DNA from: Maricaulis sp.
GTDB lineage: Bacteria; Pseudomonadota; Alphaproteobacteria; Caulobacterales; Maricaulaceae
Length of the DNA: 64,000 nucleotides
Direction: 5' to 3'
NCBI GenBank assembly: GCA_002692855.1
Contig: NZMJ01000012.1
Location: 1-64,000, forward strand
Part shown: in pieces, positions 21,343-29,724 of the stretch
How positions within the stretch are numbered: position 1 is the stretch's first letter
Layout of the letters: every line of letters starts with the position of its first letter
Notes under the pieces: model-generated
Databases searched by the model: none
Seen by the model: only the letters and a program-made list of their open reading frames with translations
Told to the model about the DNA's origin: nothing
Program-made: the position numbers and the translations under genes

Positions 21343-21618
21343 CTAGTCGGTTTCGTGAAACCCGGCCGCGACGAGCGCTTCGAGCGCATCGGCGGCCGCC
21401 TCGGCATCCTTGCCGCGTGTCTCCAGAGTCAGTTCGGTGCCCGGACCGGCGCCCAGCATCAGCAATTCCATGATGGAATCGGCATCGACCGCTTCGGTCG
21501 CCGTCGCCACGCGGGCCTCGGCATCGAAGCCGCGCAGGGTTTCCACGAACTTTGCCGCTGCGCGTGCGTGAAGCCCGCGCGTATTGCGCACCATGACCTT
21601 GCGAATGACCGAGGTCAC
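21343..21618 (-). CDS. ptsH: HPr phosphocarrier protein
   Basis: A 91-residue HPr with the active His in TRGLHARAAAKF (about His17) and the regulatory Ser in DADSIMELLML. It carries phosphate from EI to EIIA in a PTS that, in alphaproteobacteria, mostly regulates rather than transports. The start is GTG 21618, overlapping the EIIA stop (GTGA). It is the last gene of chvI-chvG-EIIA-ptsH. The usual hprK, whose product phosphorylates the conserved Ser, is absent from the cluster. Confidence 0.93.
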   Translation of the reverse strand: MTSVIRKVMVRNTRGLHARAAAKFVETLRGFDAEARVATATEAVDADSIMELLMLGAGPGTELTLETRGKDAEAAADALEALVAAGFHETD

Positions 21619-22022
21619 TTCGGCGTGCCGTCCAGCACTCGGGATGCGACCGCGATATAGCGTTGTCCGGCGGCTGCGCCGGTGTCGGCCAGGGCCGCCA
21701 CGCTCTGCCGGTCGCGGGCCTCGGCCAGCTTGATCATCATCGGCAGATTGACACCTGCCAGGACCTCGACCCGGTCCTTCTCGATCATCGAAATCGCCAG
21801 GTTGGAGGGCGTGCCACCGAACATGTCGGTCAGGATCAGGACGCCCTGTCCCTGGTCGGCGTCGCCCACCGCTTCGCGAATATCGTCGCGGCGATGCTCC
21901 ATGTCGTCATCCGGGCCGATACAGACAGCCAGGCAGTGCGGCAATTCGCCGACGACATGTTCAGCCGCGGCGACAAGTTCTTCCGCCAGACGCCCGTGAG
22001 TGACGACAACAAGCCCGATCAT
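21615..22022 (-). CDS. PTS EIIA component, mannose family
   Basis: A 135-residue EIIA of the mannose/sorbose class. The phosphorylated His lies in VVTHGRLAEEL (about His9), and TDMFGGTPSNLA is the family signature. With HPr and EI it forms a regulatory phosphorelay, since no EIIB/EIIC permease is present. It lies between chvG and ptsH. Eighty-two bases separate it from chvG, too few for the hprK normally found there. Confidence 0.92.
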   Translation of the reverse strand: MIGLVVVTHGRLAEELVAAAEHVVGELPHCLAVCIGPDDDMEHRRDDIREAVGDADQGQGVLILTDMFGGTPSNLAISMIEKDRVEVLAGVNLPMMIKLAEARDRQSVAALADTGAAAGQRYIAVASRVLDGTPK

Positions 22023-22104
22023 GCGACCTCCCTGAACCGCGCATCTAATCGTGCCCCGGCGCGAACGAAAAGGGGTTTGTGCTTCTGATTGGATGGCACG
22101 CGCA

Positions 22105-23712
22105 TCATTCGCCCCGCGCAGCCGGCAGCGTCACGACAAAACGCGCGCCGCGAACATGGCCGTCATCGCCCTTGCGATTCTCGGCATGGATCGCACCGCC
22201 ATGCGCCTTGACGATCTGCCGGGCGATGGCGAGACCGAGCCCCGAATGGGTGCCGAAAGCTGCGCCCTTGGGACGGTCCGTGTAGAAGCGCTTGAACACG
22301 GTCTCCAGATTCTCCTCCGGGATGCCGGGACCCTCATCCTCGACCGTCAACGTCCAGGCAGGCAGGCCGTTCCGGTGGTCGCGGAACACGCGCAGCTTGA
22401 TCCGGCTCGCGCGGTCTTTCGGCGCGAAGGTGACCGCATTGTCGATGAGATTGCGGACCACCTGGCCCAGCGGACCGGCGCGCCCTTCGATCATGGCACT
22501 GCCGGCCACGGGTTCGAACACGAGGTCGGGACCGCTCTGGCGGGCGTCGCGATAGGACTCGACGATGTCCTTCAACAGGGCCGCGAAATCGAAACGCGCC
22601 GTGTCCTCGCGGGCCAGCTCGGCATCGAGCCGCGAGGCGCGCGAAATGTCGGTGATCAACCGGTCGAGCCGCTTCACATCCGACTGGATCACGGCCAGAA
22701 GCCGCGCGCGCCGTTCGTCATCCTTGGCCTTCGGCAGGGTTTCGACGGCCGAGCGGATCGATGTCAGCGGGTTCTTCAGCTCGTGCGCCACGTCGGCGGC
22801 GAATTGCTCGATGGCGTCCATCCGGTCGTAGAGGGCTTCGGTCATGGCGTGCAACGCCAGCCCCAGCTCGCCAATCTCGTCACGCCGGCCTTCCAGGTGC
22901 GGCATCTCAACCCGCTTGCCGCCGGCCATGCGGGCCTCGTGTGCCGCCACCGCCAGCCGCCGGATCGGACGGGCAATGAAGACGGTCAGCATCAGGGACG
23001 ACAGGATGGTGACCACGGCCGCAATCACGATGAAGGGCAGAAGGGCACGCCGCTCCGATGCGATCAGCGCGTCGAGGTCGAAGGATTCCAGGGTCACAAC
23101 GCCCACCACGGCCTGCACGGGCTGGATCGGGATCGACACCGACACGACGCGCGTCCCGTCCTCCTGCCGCCTTACCCCAGACGTGGTCTGGCCCAGGATG
23201 GCAATGTCGACTTCCTCGCGCAGCGACCGGCGCAACACGTCGCGTTCCTCGCGGGTGCGGAACACACCGCCAATGCCTTCCAGGAACCGGGTGAAGACCG
23301 GGCGCTGGTCATTGACGCCCCCGGCGCCGCCTTCGCCGATGTCCGGCAGCGGGACGACGTCAAACCGGCTCGACAACAGATGGCTGTCGGCGACCGTGCG
23401 CACACCCTTGTCGAAGATGCGGACGCGCACATCTTGCGGCACATAGAGCTGGCGCAGGATGGCGCGCGCCTCGTCGCCCAGAAGCACCGGGGCGGGATCG
23501 CTTTCGGCGGCACCTTCGGCCAGCACATTGGCGATCAGCTCGCCCTCGGCACGAAGCGCATCGATCTTGGCATCGACCAGCCCGCGCCGGGTTTCCGACA
23601 CGGCCAGCATCCCGACGATCAGGATCAGCAGCGCAAAACCATTGGCGGCCAGGATGATCTGCGCCAGTCGCGGGGCCGACCATCGCGGCCAGCCCGGTTT
23701 CGGCCAGCGCAT
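22105..23712 (-). CDS. chvG: ChvG/ExoS-type sensor histidine kinase
   Basis: A membrane histidine kinase of about 535 residues. A membrane helix (IILAANGFALLILIVGML) is followed by a periplasmic sensing domain of roughly 170 residues, a second helix (LPFIVIAAVVTILSSLML), HAMP, HisKA (DVAHELKNPLTSIRSAVE) and HATPase (NLIDNAVTF, DEGPGIPEE, SGLGLAIARQI). Its partner is ChvI, just upstream. Together they respond to acid, osmotic and cell-wall stress. The start is uncertain: ATG 23712 follows the chvI stop by 25 bases, while ATG 23769 would overlap chvI. Confidence 0.9.
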   Translation of the reverse strand: MRWPKPGWPRWSAPRLAQIILAANGFALLILIVGMLAVSETRRGLVDAKIDALRAEGELIANVLAEGAAESDPAPVLLGDEARAILRQLYVPQDVRVRIFDKGVRTVADSHLLSSRFDVVPLPDIGEGGAGGVNDQRPVFTRFLEGIGGVFRTREERDVLRRSLREEVDIAILGQTTSGVRRQEDGTRVVSVSIPIQPVQAVVGVVTLESFDLDALIASERRALLPFIVIAAVVTILSSLMLTVFIARPIRRLAVAAHEARMAGGKRVEMPHLEGRRDEIGELGLALHAMTEALYDRMDAIEQFAADVAHELKNPLTSIRSAVETLPKAKDDERRARLLAVIQSDVKRLDRLITDISRASRLDAELAREDTARFDFAALLKDIVESYRDARQSGPDLVFEPVAGSAMIEGRAGPLGQVVRNLIDNAVTFAPKDRASRIKLRVFRDHRNGLPAWTLTVEDEGPGIPEENLETVFKRFYTDRPKGAAFGTHSGLGLAIARQIVKAHGGAIHAENRKGDDGHVRGARFVVTLPAARGE

Positions 23713-23737
23713 GCCGGCCGGTTCGTCGCTGGGCCGT

Positions 23738-24442
23738 TCAGGATTCCTTATAGCGATACCCCACGCCATAAAGCGTTTCGATCGCGTCGAACTCGCGGTC
23801 GGATTCGCGGAACTTCTTGCGGATGCGCTTGATGTGGCTGTCGATCGTGCGGTCATCGACATAGACCTGGTCGTCATAGGCCGCGTCCATCAGCGCGTCC
23901 CGGCTCTTCACATAGCCGGGCCGGGTGGCGAGCGCCTGAAGGATCAGGAATTCGGTGACCGTCAGCCGCACCGGCTCGCCGTCCCACGAACAGGCATGGC
24001 GATTGGGATCCAGCAGCAACCGGCCGCGCATGATCGGCTTGCGGTCACCGGGTTCGGGTTCACCCGGCGTGGTGGGCTCGGGACGTGCCCGGCGCAGGAC
24101 GGCCTTGACCCGCTCGCCCAGCAGGCGTTGCGAGAAAGGCTTGGTGATATAGTCGTCGGCGCCAAGATTGAGGCCCAGCGCCTCGTCAAACTCGTCATCC
24201 TTCGAGGTCAGGAAGATCACCGGCATGTTCGAGGTCTGGCGCAGCCGGCGCAGCAATTCCATGCCGTCCATGCGCGGCATCTTCACATCAAAAATGCCCA
24301 TGTCTGCCGGGCTTTCGGACAACGCGGCCAGGGCCGAGGCGCCATCATTGTAGACGCGCACATTATAGCCCTCGCCCTCCAGGAAGATGGATACCGAGGT
24401 GATGATGTTTTCGTCGTCATCAACGAGTGCGATTGTTGTCAA
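23738..24442 (-). CDS. chvI: Response regulator ChvI (OmpR/PhoB family)
   Basis: A 234-residue regulator with a receiver domain ([11 protein letters not shown]; phospho-Asp in [12 protein letters not shown]; Lys in TKPFSQ) and a winged-helix DNA-binding domain ending [14 protein letters not shown] ... [11 protein letters not shown] place the start at TTG 24442 because the receiver fold begins there and GGAAGGG lies 7 bases upstream; a longer frame to 24514 adds 24 residues with no family match. It partners ChvG. Confidence 0.9.
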   Translation of the reverse strand: MTTIALVDDDENIITSVSIFLEGEGYNVRVYNDGASALAALSESPADMGIFDVKMPRMDGMELLRRLRQTSNMPVIFLTSKDDEFDEALGLNLGADDYITKPFSQRLLGERVKAVLRRARPEPTTPGEPEPGDRKPIMRGRLLLDPNRHACSWDGEPVRLTVTEFLILQALATRPGYVKSRDALMDAAYDDQVYVDDRTIDSHIKRIRKKFRESDREFDAIETLYGVGYRYKES

Positions 24443-24597
24443 TGGCTTGCCCTTCCACGGCGGGGCGATTCCCCGAAATAAGGCAGACAGTAGCGAAGCC
24501 GGAGCCCGGTACAAAGCCCTTCATGGTTCACGCGCTCTTAAACCTGTCTGTGGCAGGGTCCGCGCCGGTAATGACACAGCCGGGGGCAGGGACGGCC

Positions 24598-26271
24598 ATG
24601 GCATCGCAGATCCACTACGAGGTCTTCATCAAGAAGAACCGCAAGGCGGGCTGGACGCTTGCCGAGGCGCGCGAAAACCGCGAGGACGCGATCACGCTCG
24701 CGGAAACCCTGCTCAATTCCCTGCCGGACGGGTCAGTCCGCGTGTCCAAGGAACAATTTGTCGAGAGCACCCGGAAATTCCGGTCCTTCACCGTCATGGA
24801 AAAGGGTGCCGACAAGTATGCCCTCGCCGAGGAGAAAACCGGCGATGCCTCGCTGCCCTGCCTGACACCGGATGACCTGTCGAACGCCGCGGCGCGCGAC
24901 ACGATCCGCCGCACGCTGTCGCAATGGCTCGAACGCCAGCAGGCCACTCCGATGGAATTGCTGCACCGGCCCGACCTCGTCGAGACGCTGGAATCGGGCG
25001 GCACCGAGATGCAGCACGCCATCCAGAAGGTCGCCCTGGCCAGCGCCCGCGAGGGGGATGCCAATGTCCATGCCTATACGCGCCAGTTGCAGGACCTGAC
25101 GGGCCGGGCGCTGACCCGCATCTACCAGGATGGCCGCGCCAAGAAGCTGCCCCGATTTCCGGTCGGACAATCCTTTGCCGGCATGGTCGAGAAAATTTGC
25201 GCCAAGCCGAATGTCTACAAGCTGCGCGCGGCGATGGCGGATCGTCTGAGCGAAGAGCGCTCCTACCGCGACAAGCTGGCCTGCCTGATCGGGTTCACCG
25301 AAGACCTGCCGGCCGATGCCGAGCTGCGCGAGATCGCCCTGACCGAGACCGACGCCTTCATGGGCGAAATTCTCGGCTTTGACAGCGGCATATCCAGCCT
25401 GCTCGGCGACGTGGAGGATCTGGGCGGCGAGATCCAGCGCCTGGCCGACATTTATTGCGGCCGTCCCGATGCCGAGGAATTGGCCGCGGGCCCCGCACCG
25501 GCCCGCCAGCTGGCCGCGATGGTGAAAGAATTCCCCGCCGCCCGCACCGCGATCGCCCAGCGCCTGCTGGCGCAACTGCGCAAGCCGCGCCGCATGAAGC
25601 CGGACTGTGTTGCGACCGAGGTCAAGCTGGCGCGGGCCCTGGCCCAGCAACTGGTCCTGTCGTGCGGCCCTGACCTGCCGGCCGACCAGCTCCAGGAAGC
25701 GTTCTCGCAGCGCTCCGCCCGCCTTCTGACGCCCGAGACCATTTCCGACTACATCGAGGACGCCGAGGACGCGAACGAGGAGATCGCCCGCCTGCTCGCG
25801 CTCGAGGAAAACATCGTCGGTGCGCAGAACAAGAAGAAGCTGGCCGGCTATGTCCGCGCCTGCCTCGGCGCGCACCGCACGGAAAGCTGGTTCACGCGCG
25901 GCCCGGGCAATGCGCTCGACCGCTTGTCACGCCTGGCTTCGCACCAGAAGCGGGCGATGAGGGGGCATTACCCGGAGGAGGAGCTCGACGATCTCGCCGG
26001 CACCTTCGACGCGCTGGGCCGGAAGGTCCTGGAGTCCTCGAACCTGCTCGACCAGGTCGCCTCAAGCGATCGTCCCGTGCTCGACCGTGTGACCTCGCTG
26101 TTGCGGCTGGCCTCGACGGGCGTGCTGCCTGTCGGTTTTTGCACCACCGACGCGAAGGAGCGCGCGATGAAACTCCTGCGTTCCGACGCAGGCAATCAGG
26201 AAGTGCGCGACATCACCTCGCAGGCCAAACTCGGTGAAATCGAATCCCTGATAAAATCGATGGCGGCCTGA
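24598..26271 (+). CDS. Large conserved-looking protein of unknown function
   Basis: A soluble, mostly alpha-helical protein of 557 residues, with no signal peptide or membrane helix. The N-terminal 75 residues (HYEVFIKKNRKAGWTLAEAR..EDAITLAETLL) form a small alpha/beta unit; the rest is helical and rich in Leu, Ala, Arg and Glu. ATG 24598 is chosen from a GGGGGCAGGGA upstream and the sequence pattern; ATG 24571 is possible. It is divergent from chvI, where alphaproteobacteria often carry pckA. I do not recognise a family. Confidence 0.75.
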   Translation: MASQIHYEVFIKKNRKAGWTLAEARENREDAITLAETLLNSLPDGSVRVSKEQFVESTRKFRSFTVMEKGADKYALAEEKTGDASLPCLTPDDLSNAAARDTIRRTLSQWLERQQATPMELLHRPDLVETLESGGTEMQHAIQKVALASAREGDANVHAYTRQLQDLTGRALTRIYQDGRAKKLPRFPVGQSFAGMVEKICAKPNVYKLRAAMADRLSEERSYRDKLACLIGFTEDLPADAELREIALTETDAFMGEILGFDSGISSLLGDVEDLGGEIQRLADIYCGRPDAEELAAGPAPARQLAAMVKEFPAARTAIAQRLLAQLRKPRRMKPDCVATEVKLARALAQQLVLSCGPDLPADQLQEAFSQRSARLLTPETISDYIEDAEDANEEIARLLALEENIVGAQNKKKLAGYVRACLGAHRTESWFTRGPGNALDRLSRLASHQKRAMRGHYPEEELDDLAGTFDALGRKVLESSNLLDQVASSDRPVLDRVTSLLRLASTGVLPVGFCTTDAKERAMKLLRSDAGNQEVRDITSQAKLGEIESLIKSMAA

Positions 26272-26278
26272 CTCCGCG

Positions 26279-29065
26279 TCAGTGCGCTTCGCCCCAGTGA
26301 TGACCTGACGCCGCCTCGACCGTCAGTGGCACCGAGATGTCGAGCGCCGGGTGTGCGGCATTTTCCATCACGTCCCGGGCCAGCGAAATCAGGTCCCCGG
26401 CCTGTTGTTCGGGCACTTCGAACACCAGCTCGTCATGCACCTGCATCAGCATGCGGGCACCGAGACCCCGGGCTTCGATCGCACCGGGTAGGCGGATCAT
26501 GGCGCGGCGGATGACGTCGGCGGCCGAACCCTGGATCGGGGCGTTGATCGCCTGCCGCTCGGCGAACTGGCGCATATTGGGATTCTTGTCCTTGATCCCC
26601 GGCAGATGGATGCGGCGCCCAAAGATCGTCTCCACATGGCCGCGTTCGCGCACTTCGGTCTTCTTCGCTTCCATGTAGTCGGCGACGCCGGGAAATTTCT
26701 CGAAATACTTCTGGATGAAATCCTTCGCCTCATCGCGTCCGATCCCGAGATTGGCGGCGAGACCGAAGGCGGAAATGCCATAAATGATGCCGAAATTGAT
26801 CGCCTTGGCCTGACGGCGGACCATCGGGTCCATCCCTTCGATCGGGACGCCGAACATTTCCGAGGCCGTCATGGCGTGAATGTCGAGCCCGTCGCGAAAC
26901 GCCGCTTTCAGTTCCGGCACGTCGGCGATATGCGCCAGCAATCGCAGCTCGATCTGGGAATAGTCCGCTGCCACCAGGACGTTGCCCGGCTCGGCGATGA
27001 AGGCCTCGCGGATCTTGCGGCCTTCCTCTGTGCGGATCGGGATATTCATCAGGTTCGGATCGGTCGATGCCAGCCGCCCGGTCGAGGTCGACGCCAGCGA
27101 GAACGACGTATGCACCCGCCCGGTTGCCGGATTGATCGCGGCTTTCAGCGCGTCGGCATAGGTCGATTTCAGCTTCGCATAGGTGCGGTAGCCGAGAATG
27201 GCGTTCGGTAATTCATGGCCCTCGGCGGCGAGTTTTTCCATCACCGACACGTCGGTCGACCATGCCCCGCCCTTGGTCTTCTTGCCGCCGGGCAGGCCCA
27301 TTTCACCGAACAGTATCTCGCCGATCTGTTTCGGGCTGCCGATATTGAAGCTCCGTCCGGCCAGCTTGTGGGCCTCGTCCTCGTGCTCGGCCATCTTCTG
27401 CGCGAATTCGCCGGACAGGCGCGACAGGCGCTGGGGTTCGACCTTCACACCGGCCAGTTCCATGTCCGACAGGATGCGAGGCAGGGGCCGCTCCAGCGTC
27501 TCGTAGACGGTGGCCTTGCCGCGCTGGCCGAGTGCGGGCTTCAGGATCTCCCAGAGCCGCAGCGTGACGTCGGCGTCTTCCGCGGCGTATTCGGTCGCCG
27601 GTTCCAGCGCCACGGCCTCGAAGCTGATCTGTTTCGCGCCCGACCCGCACACATCCTTGAAACTCAGCGGCTTGTGGCCGAGATGCAGCTCGCTGAGCTC
27701 GTCCATGCCGTGCCCGTGCAGGCCCGATTCCATGACGTAGGAGATCAGCATCGTGTCGTCATAGGGCGCGAGCGTGATGCCGTAGCGCTTGAGGACGGCG
27801 AGGTCGTATTTCAGGTTCTGTCCGACTTTCAGGACGGCGGGGTCTTCCAGCAGCGGTTTGAGCGCCGCCAGCGCGTCCTCCAGCGGGATTTGCTCGGGCC
27901 GTTCGCCCGCGCCCAGAAGGTCTCCGGCATTCTCGCCCAGATGCGCCAGCGGGATGTAACAGGCCCGCCCCGGCGCGGTCGCCAGCGACACGCCGACCAG
28001 TCCTGCCGCGCAGGCCGACAGCGCGTCGGTCTCGGTATCAACCGCGATCACCCCGGCGGCGTGGCATTCGGCGATCCAGCGCTCCAGCGCGGTCATCGTC
28101 GTCACGCATTCATAGCCAGACCGGTCGATGGGCGCGGTCGCGCTGCCGGTCTCGTCCGAAACCGGCGCGCCCAGCGTCTCCTCGACCCGCCGCGTCAGCG
28201 TGCGGAATTCCATCGACTTGAGATAGCCGGTCAATGTCTCGGCATCGGGATCGGCGGTGCCGAATGCGTCGATCGGTTCGGGCAGGTCGCAGTCCTGCTT
28301 CAATATCACCAGCGTCTTCGACATTCGCGCCGCATCGGCGAACGCGATCAGGTTTTCGCGGCGCTTGGGCTGCTTGATCTCTTCAGCGCGCGACAGGAGG
28401 GTTTCAAGATCGCCGTATGTGTCGATCAGCTCCGCCGCCGTCTTGGGGCCGATGCCCGGCACGCCGGGGACGTTGTCGACGCTGTCGCCGATCAGCGCCT
28501 GCACCTCGATCACCTTGTCGGGCGTCACACCGAACTTTTCCCGCACGCCTTTGGAATCGATGCGCTTGTTCTTCATCGTGTCGAACAGCGTGACGTGACC
28601 GTCCTCGATCAGCTGCATCAAATCCTTGTCCGAGGACACGATGGTGACGCGCGCGCCGGCCTGCCGCGCTTCGCGCGTATAGGTCGCGATCAGGTCGTCG
28701 GCCTCGTAGTTTTCCAGCTCGATGCACGGCACGCCGAAGGCGCGTGTCGCATCGCGGATAAGCGGGAATTGCGGCACCAGGTCTTCGGGCGCCGGCGGCC
28801 GGTTGGCCTTGTACTGGTCATAGAGATCATTGCGGAAGGACTTGCCCGAATGATCGAAGATCACCGCCAGATGGCTCGGCTGGTCCTCGCCCTTGAGGTC
28901 TTCCAGCAGCTTCCACAGCATGTTGCAGAAGCCCTGAACGGCCCCGACCGGCGTCCCGTCCGACCGGGTCAGCGGCGGCAGGGCGTGATAGGCGCGGAAG
29001 ATATAGCCCGACCCGTCGATCAGATAGAGATGGGAATCGGTGTCGAGCTTGCGCTGCACGGCCAT
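26279..29065 (-). CDS. polA: DNA polymerase I
   Basis: A 928-residue PolA with all three domains. The 5'-3' exonuclease (LYLIDGSGYIFRAYHALPPL onward) spans residues 1-300. The 3'-5' proofreading domain follows with its acidic residues kept (AVDTETDAL, NLKYDLAVL, AAEDADVTL). The polymerase domain carries ADYSQIELRLLAHIA, RRQAKAINFGIIYG and QVHDELVFEVP. It fills gaps in Okazaki processing and excision repair. ATG 29065 follows GAAGGA. The preceding 29 codon-like bases include a dispersed repeat further upstream. Confidence 0.97.
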   Translation of the reverse strand: MAVQRKLDTDSHLYLIDGSGYIFRAYHALPPLTRSDGTPVGAVQGFCNMLWKLLEDLKGEDQPSHLAVIFDHSGKSFRNDLYDQYKANRPPAPEDLVPQFPLIRDATRAFGVPCIELENYEADDLIATYTREARQAGARVTIVSSDKDLMQLIEDGHVTLFDTMKNKRIDSKGVREKFGVTPDKVIEVQALIGDSVDNVPGVPGIGPKTAAELIDTYGDLETLLSRAEEIKQPKRRENLIAFADAARMSKTLVILKQDCDLPEPIDAFGTADPDAETLTGYLKSMEFRTLTRRVEETLGAPVSDETGSATAPIDRSGYECVTTMTALERWIAECHAAGVIAVDTETDALSACAAGLVGVSLATAPGRACYIPLAHLGENAGDLLGAGERPEQIPLEDALAALKPLLEDPAVLKVGQNLKYDLAVLKRYGITLAPYDDTMLISYVMESGLHGHGMDELSELHLGHKPLSFKDVCGSGAKQISFEAVALEPATEYAAEDADVTLRLWEILKPALGQRGKATVYETLERPLPRILSDMELAGVKVEPQRLSRLSGEFAQKMAEHEDEAHKLAGRSFNIGSPKQIGEILFGEMGLPGGKKTKGGAWSTDVSVMEKLAAEGHELPNAILGYRTYAKLKSTYADALKAAINPATGRVHTSFSLASTSTGRLASTDPNLMNIPIRTEEGRKIREAFIAEPGNVLVAADYSQIELRLLAHIADVPELKAAFRDGLDIHAMTASEMFGVPIEGMDPMVRRQAKAINFGIIYGISAFGLAANLGIGRDEAKDFIQKYFEKFPGVADYMEAKKTEVRERGHVETIFGRRIHLPGIKDKNPNMRQFAERQAINAPIQGSAADVIRRAMIRLPGAIEARGLGARMLMQVHDELVFEVPEQQAGDLISLARDVMENAAHPALDISVPLTVEAASGHHWGEAH

Positions 29066-29108
29066 GTTCGGTCCTTCGGGGGGAGGCGGTTCGGATCGCC
29101 GGGCAAGC

Positions 29109-29157
29109 TAGAGCATTTTCGTTCAAAGTGGGACCCGGTTTCGCGGTTCGAAAATGC
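29109..29157. repeat. Dispersed inverted-repeat element (GCATTTTCG type)
   Basis: A perfect 9-bp inverted repeat, GCATTTTCG (29113-29121) and CGAAAATGC (29149-29157), flanks AAAGTGGGACCCGGTTTCG. The layout matches a repeat seen many times over in alphaproteobacterial genomes. It sits upstream of polA, between polA and the next divergent gene. Confidence 0.65.
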
Positions 29158-29216
29158 GCACTCTGAAATTCGGCCCGACTGGAATTTTGATGGGGGTTTC
29201 GGCATAGACAAGAGCG

Positions 29217-29693
29217 ATGACCACCCTTGAAGCCACGCATATGCAGCTCCGCTGCAAACATTGCGGTTCCAACCTCACGGGGCCGGTGTTGATGCGCCTT
29301 TGGCACAAATCTCCCGAATCGATACCCTCAAGCTGGCCGAATGATCGCCAAGCCTTTTCGGACCCCGGGACCGCTGTTCGGGCCCAAGAGCCCTATGTCC
29401 GGAATGTGGGAGACGGCCCAACCCCCCATCTCGGCCACACCCCGATAGATTTCGTCCACCCCGATGATCTGACGGACACGCTGCGGCTGACTGAGAAGCA
29501 GGGCTATCTCAACGGGTGTTGCGGTCTCGACGGGTGCGACGGACCCAACCAGCTTTGTCAGTGTGGCGCGGAGGTCGGCACATTGCTGACCGATTGCTGG
29601 ACGCTCTACGGATTCGTTCCTCAACCCGCAGAAACTGTCTGGGTCAACGCTCAGCGGCAGACTAATTTTCCACGACGCCCACCGAAATCCTGA
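29217..29693 (+). CDS. Cys-rich small protein, putative zinc binder
   Basis: A 158-residue soluble protein. A CKHC pair near residue 13 begins what looks like a zinc ribbon. A second cluster, NGCCGLDGCDGPNQLCQC (about residues 99-116), holds five Cys. No catalytic motif is recognised. ATG 29217 has no strong ribosome site (GAGCG just upstream). It lies divergent from polA, with the next gene 31 bases downstream on the same strand. Zinc binding is inferred from Cys spacing only. Confidence 0.6.
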   Translation: MTTLEATHMQLRCKHCGSNLTGPVLMRLWHKSPESIPSSWPNDRQAFSDPGTAVRAQEPYVRNVGDGPTPHLGHTPIDFVHPDDLTDTLRLTEKQGYLNGCCGLDGCDGPNQLCQCGAEVGTLLTDCWTLYGFVPQPAETVWVNAQRQTNFPRRPPKS

Positions 29694-29724
29694 TACACTT
29701 CAAGCGTGTGAGGGAAGGGTGCGC

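Noticed and set aside
22023-22104. Remnant of hprK between the EIIA gene and chvG
   Set aside because: Only 82 bases are present and no P-loop or other HprK motif could be read on either strand.
27215-29230. Open frame of about 671 codons antisense to polA
   Set aside because: PolA has all its motifs on the minus strand, and this frame has none; an effect of high GC and codon bias.
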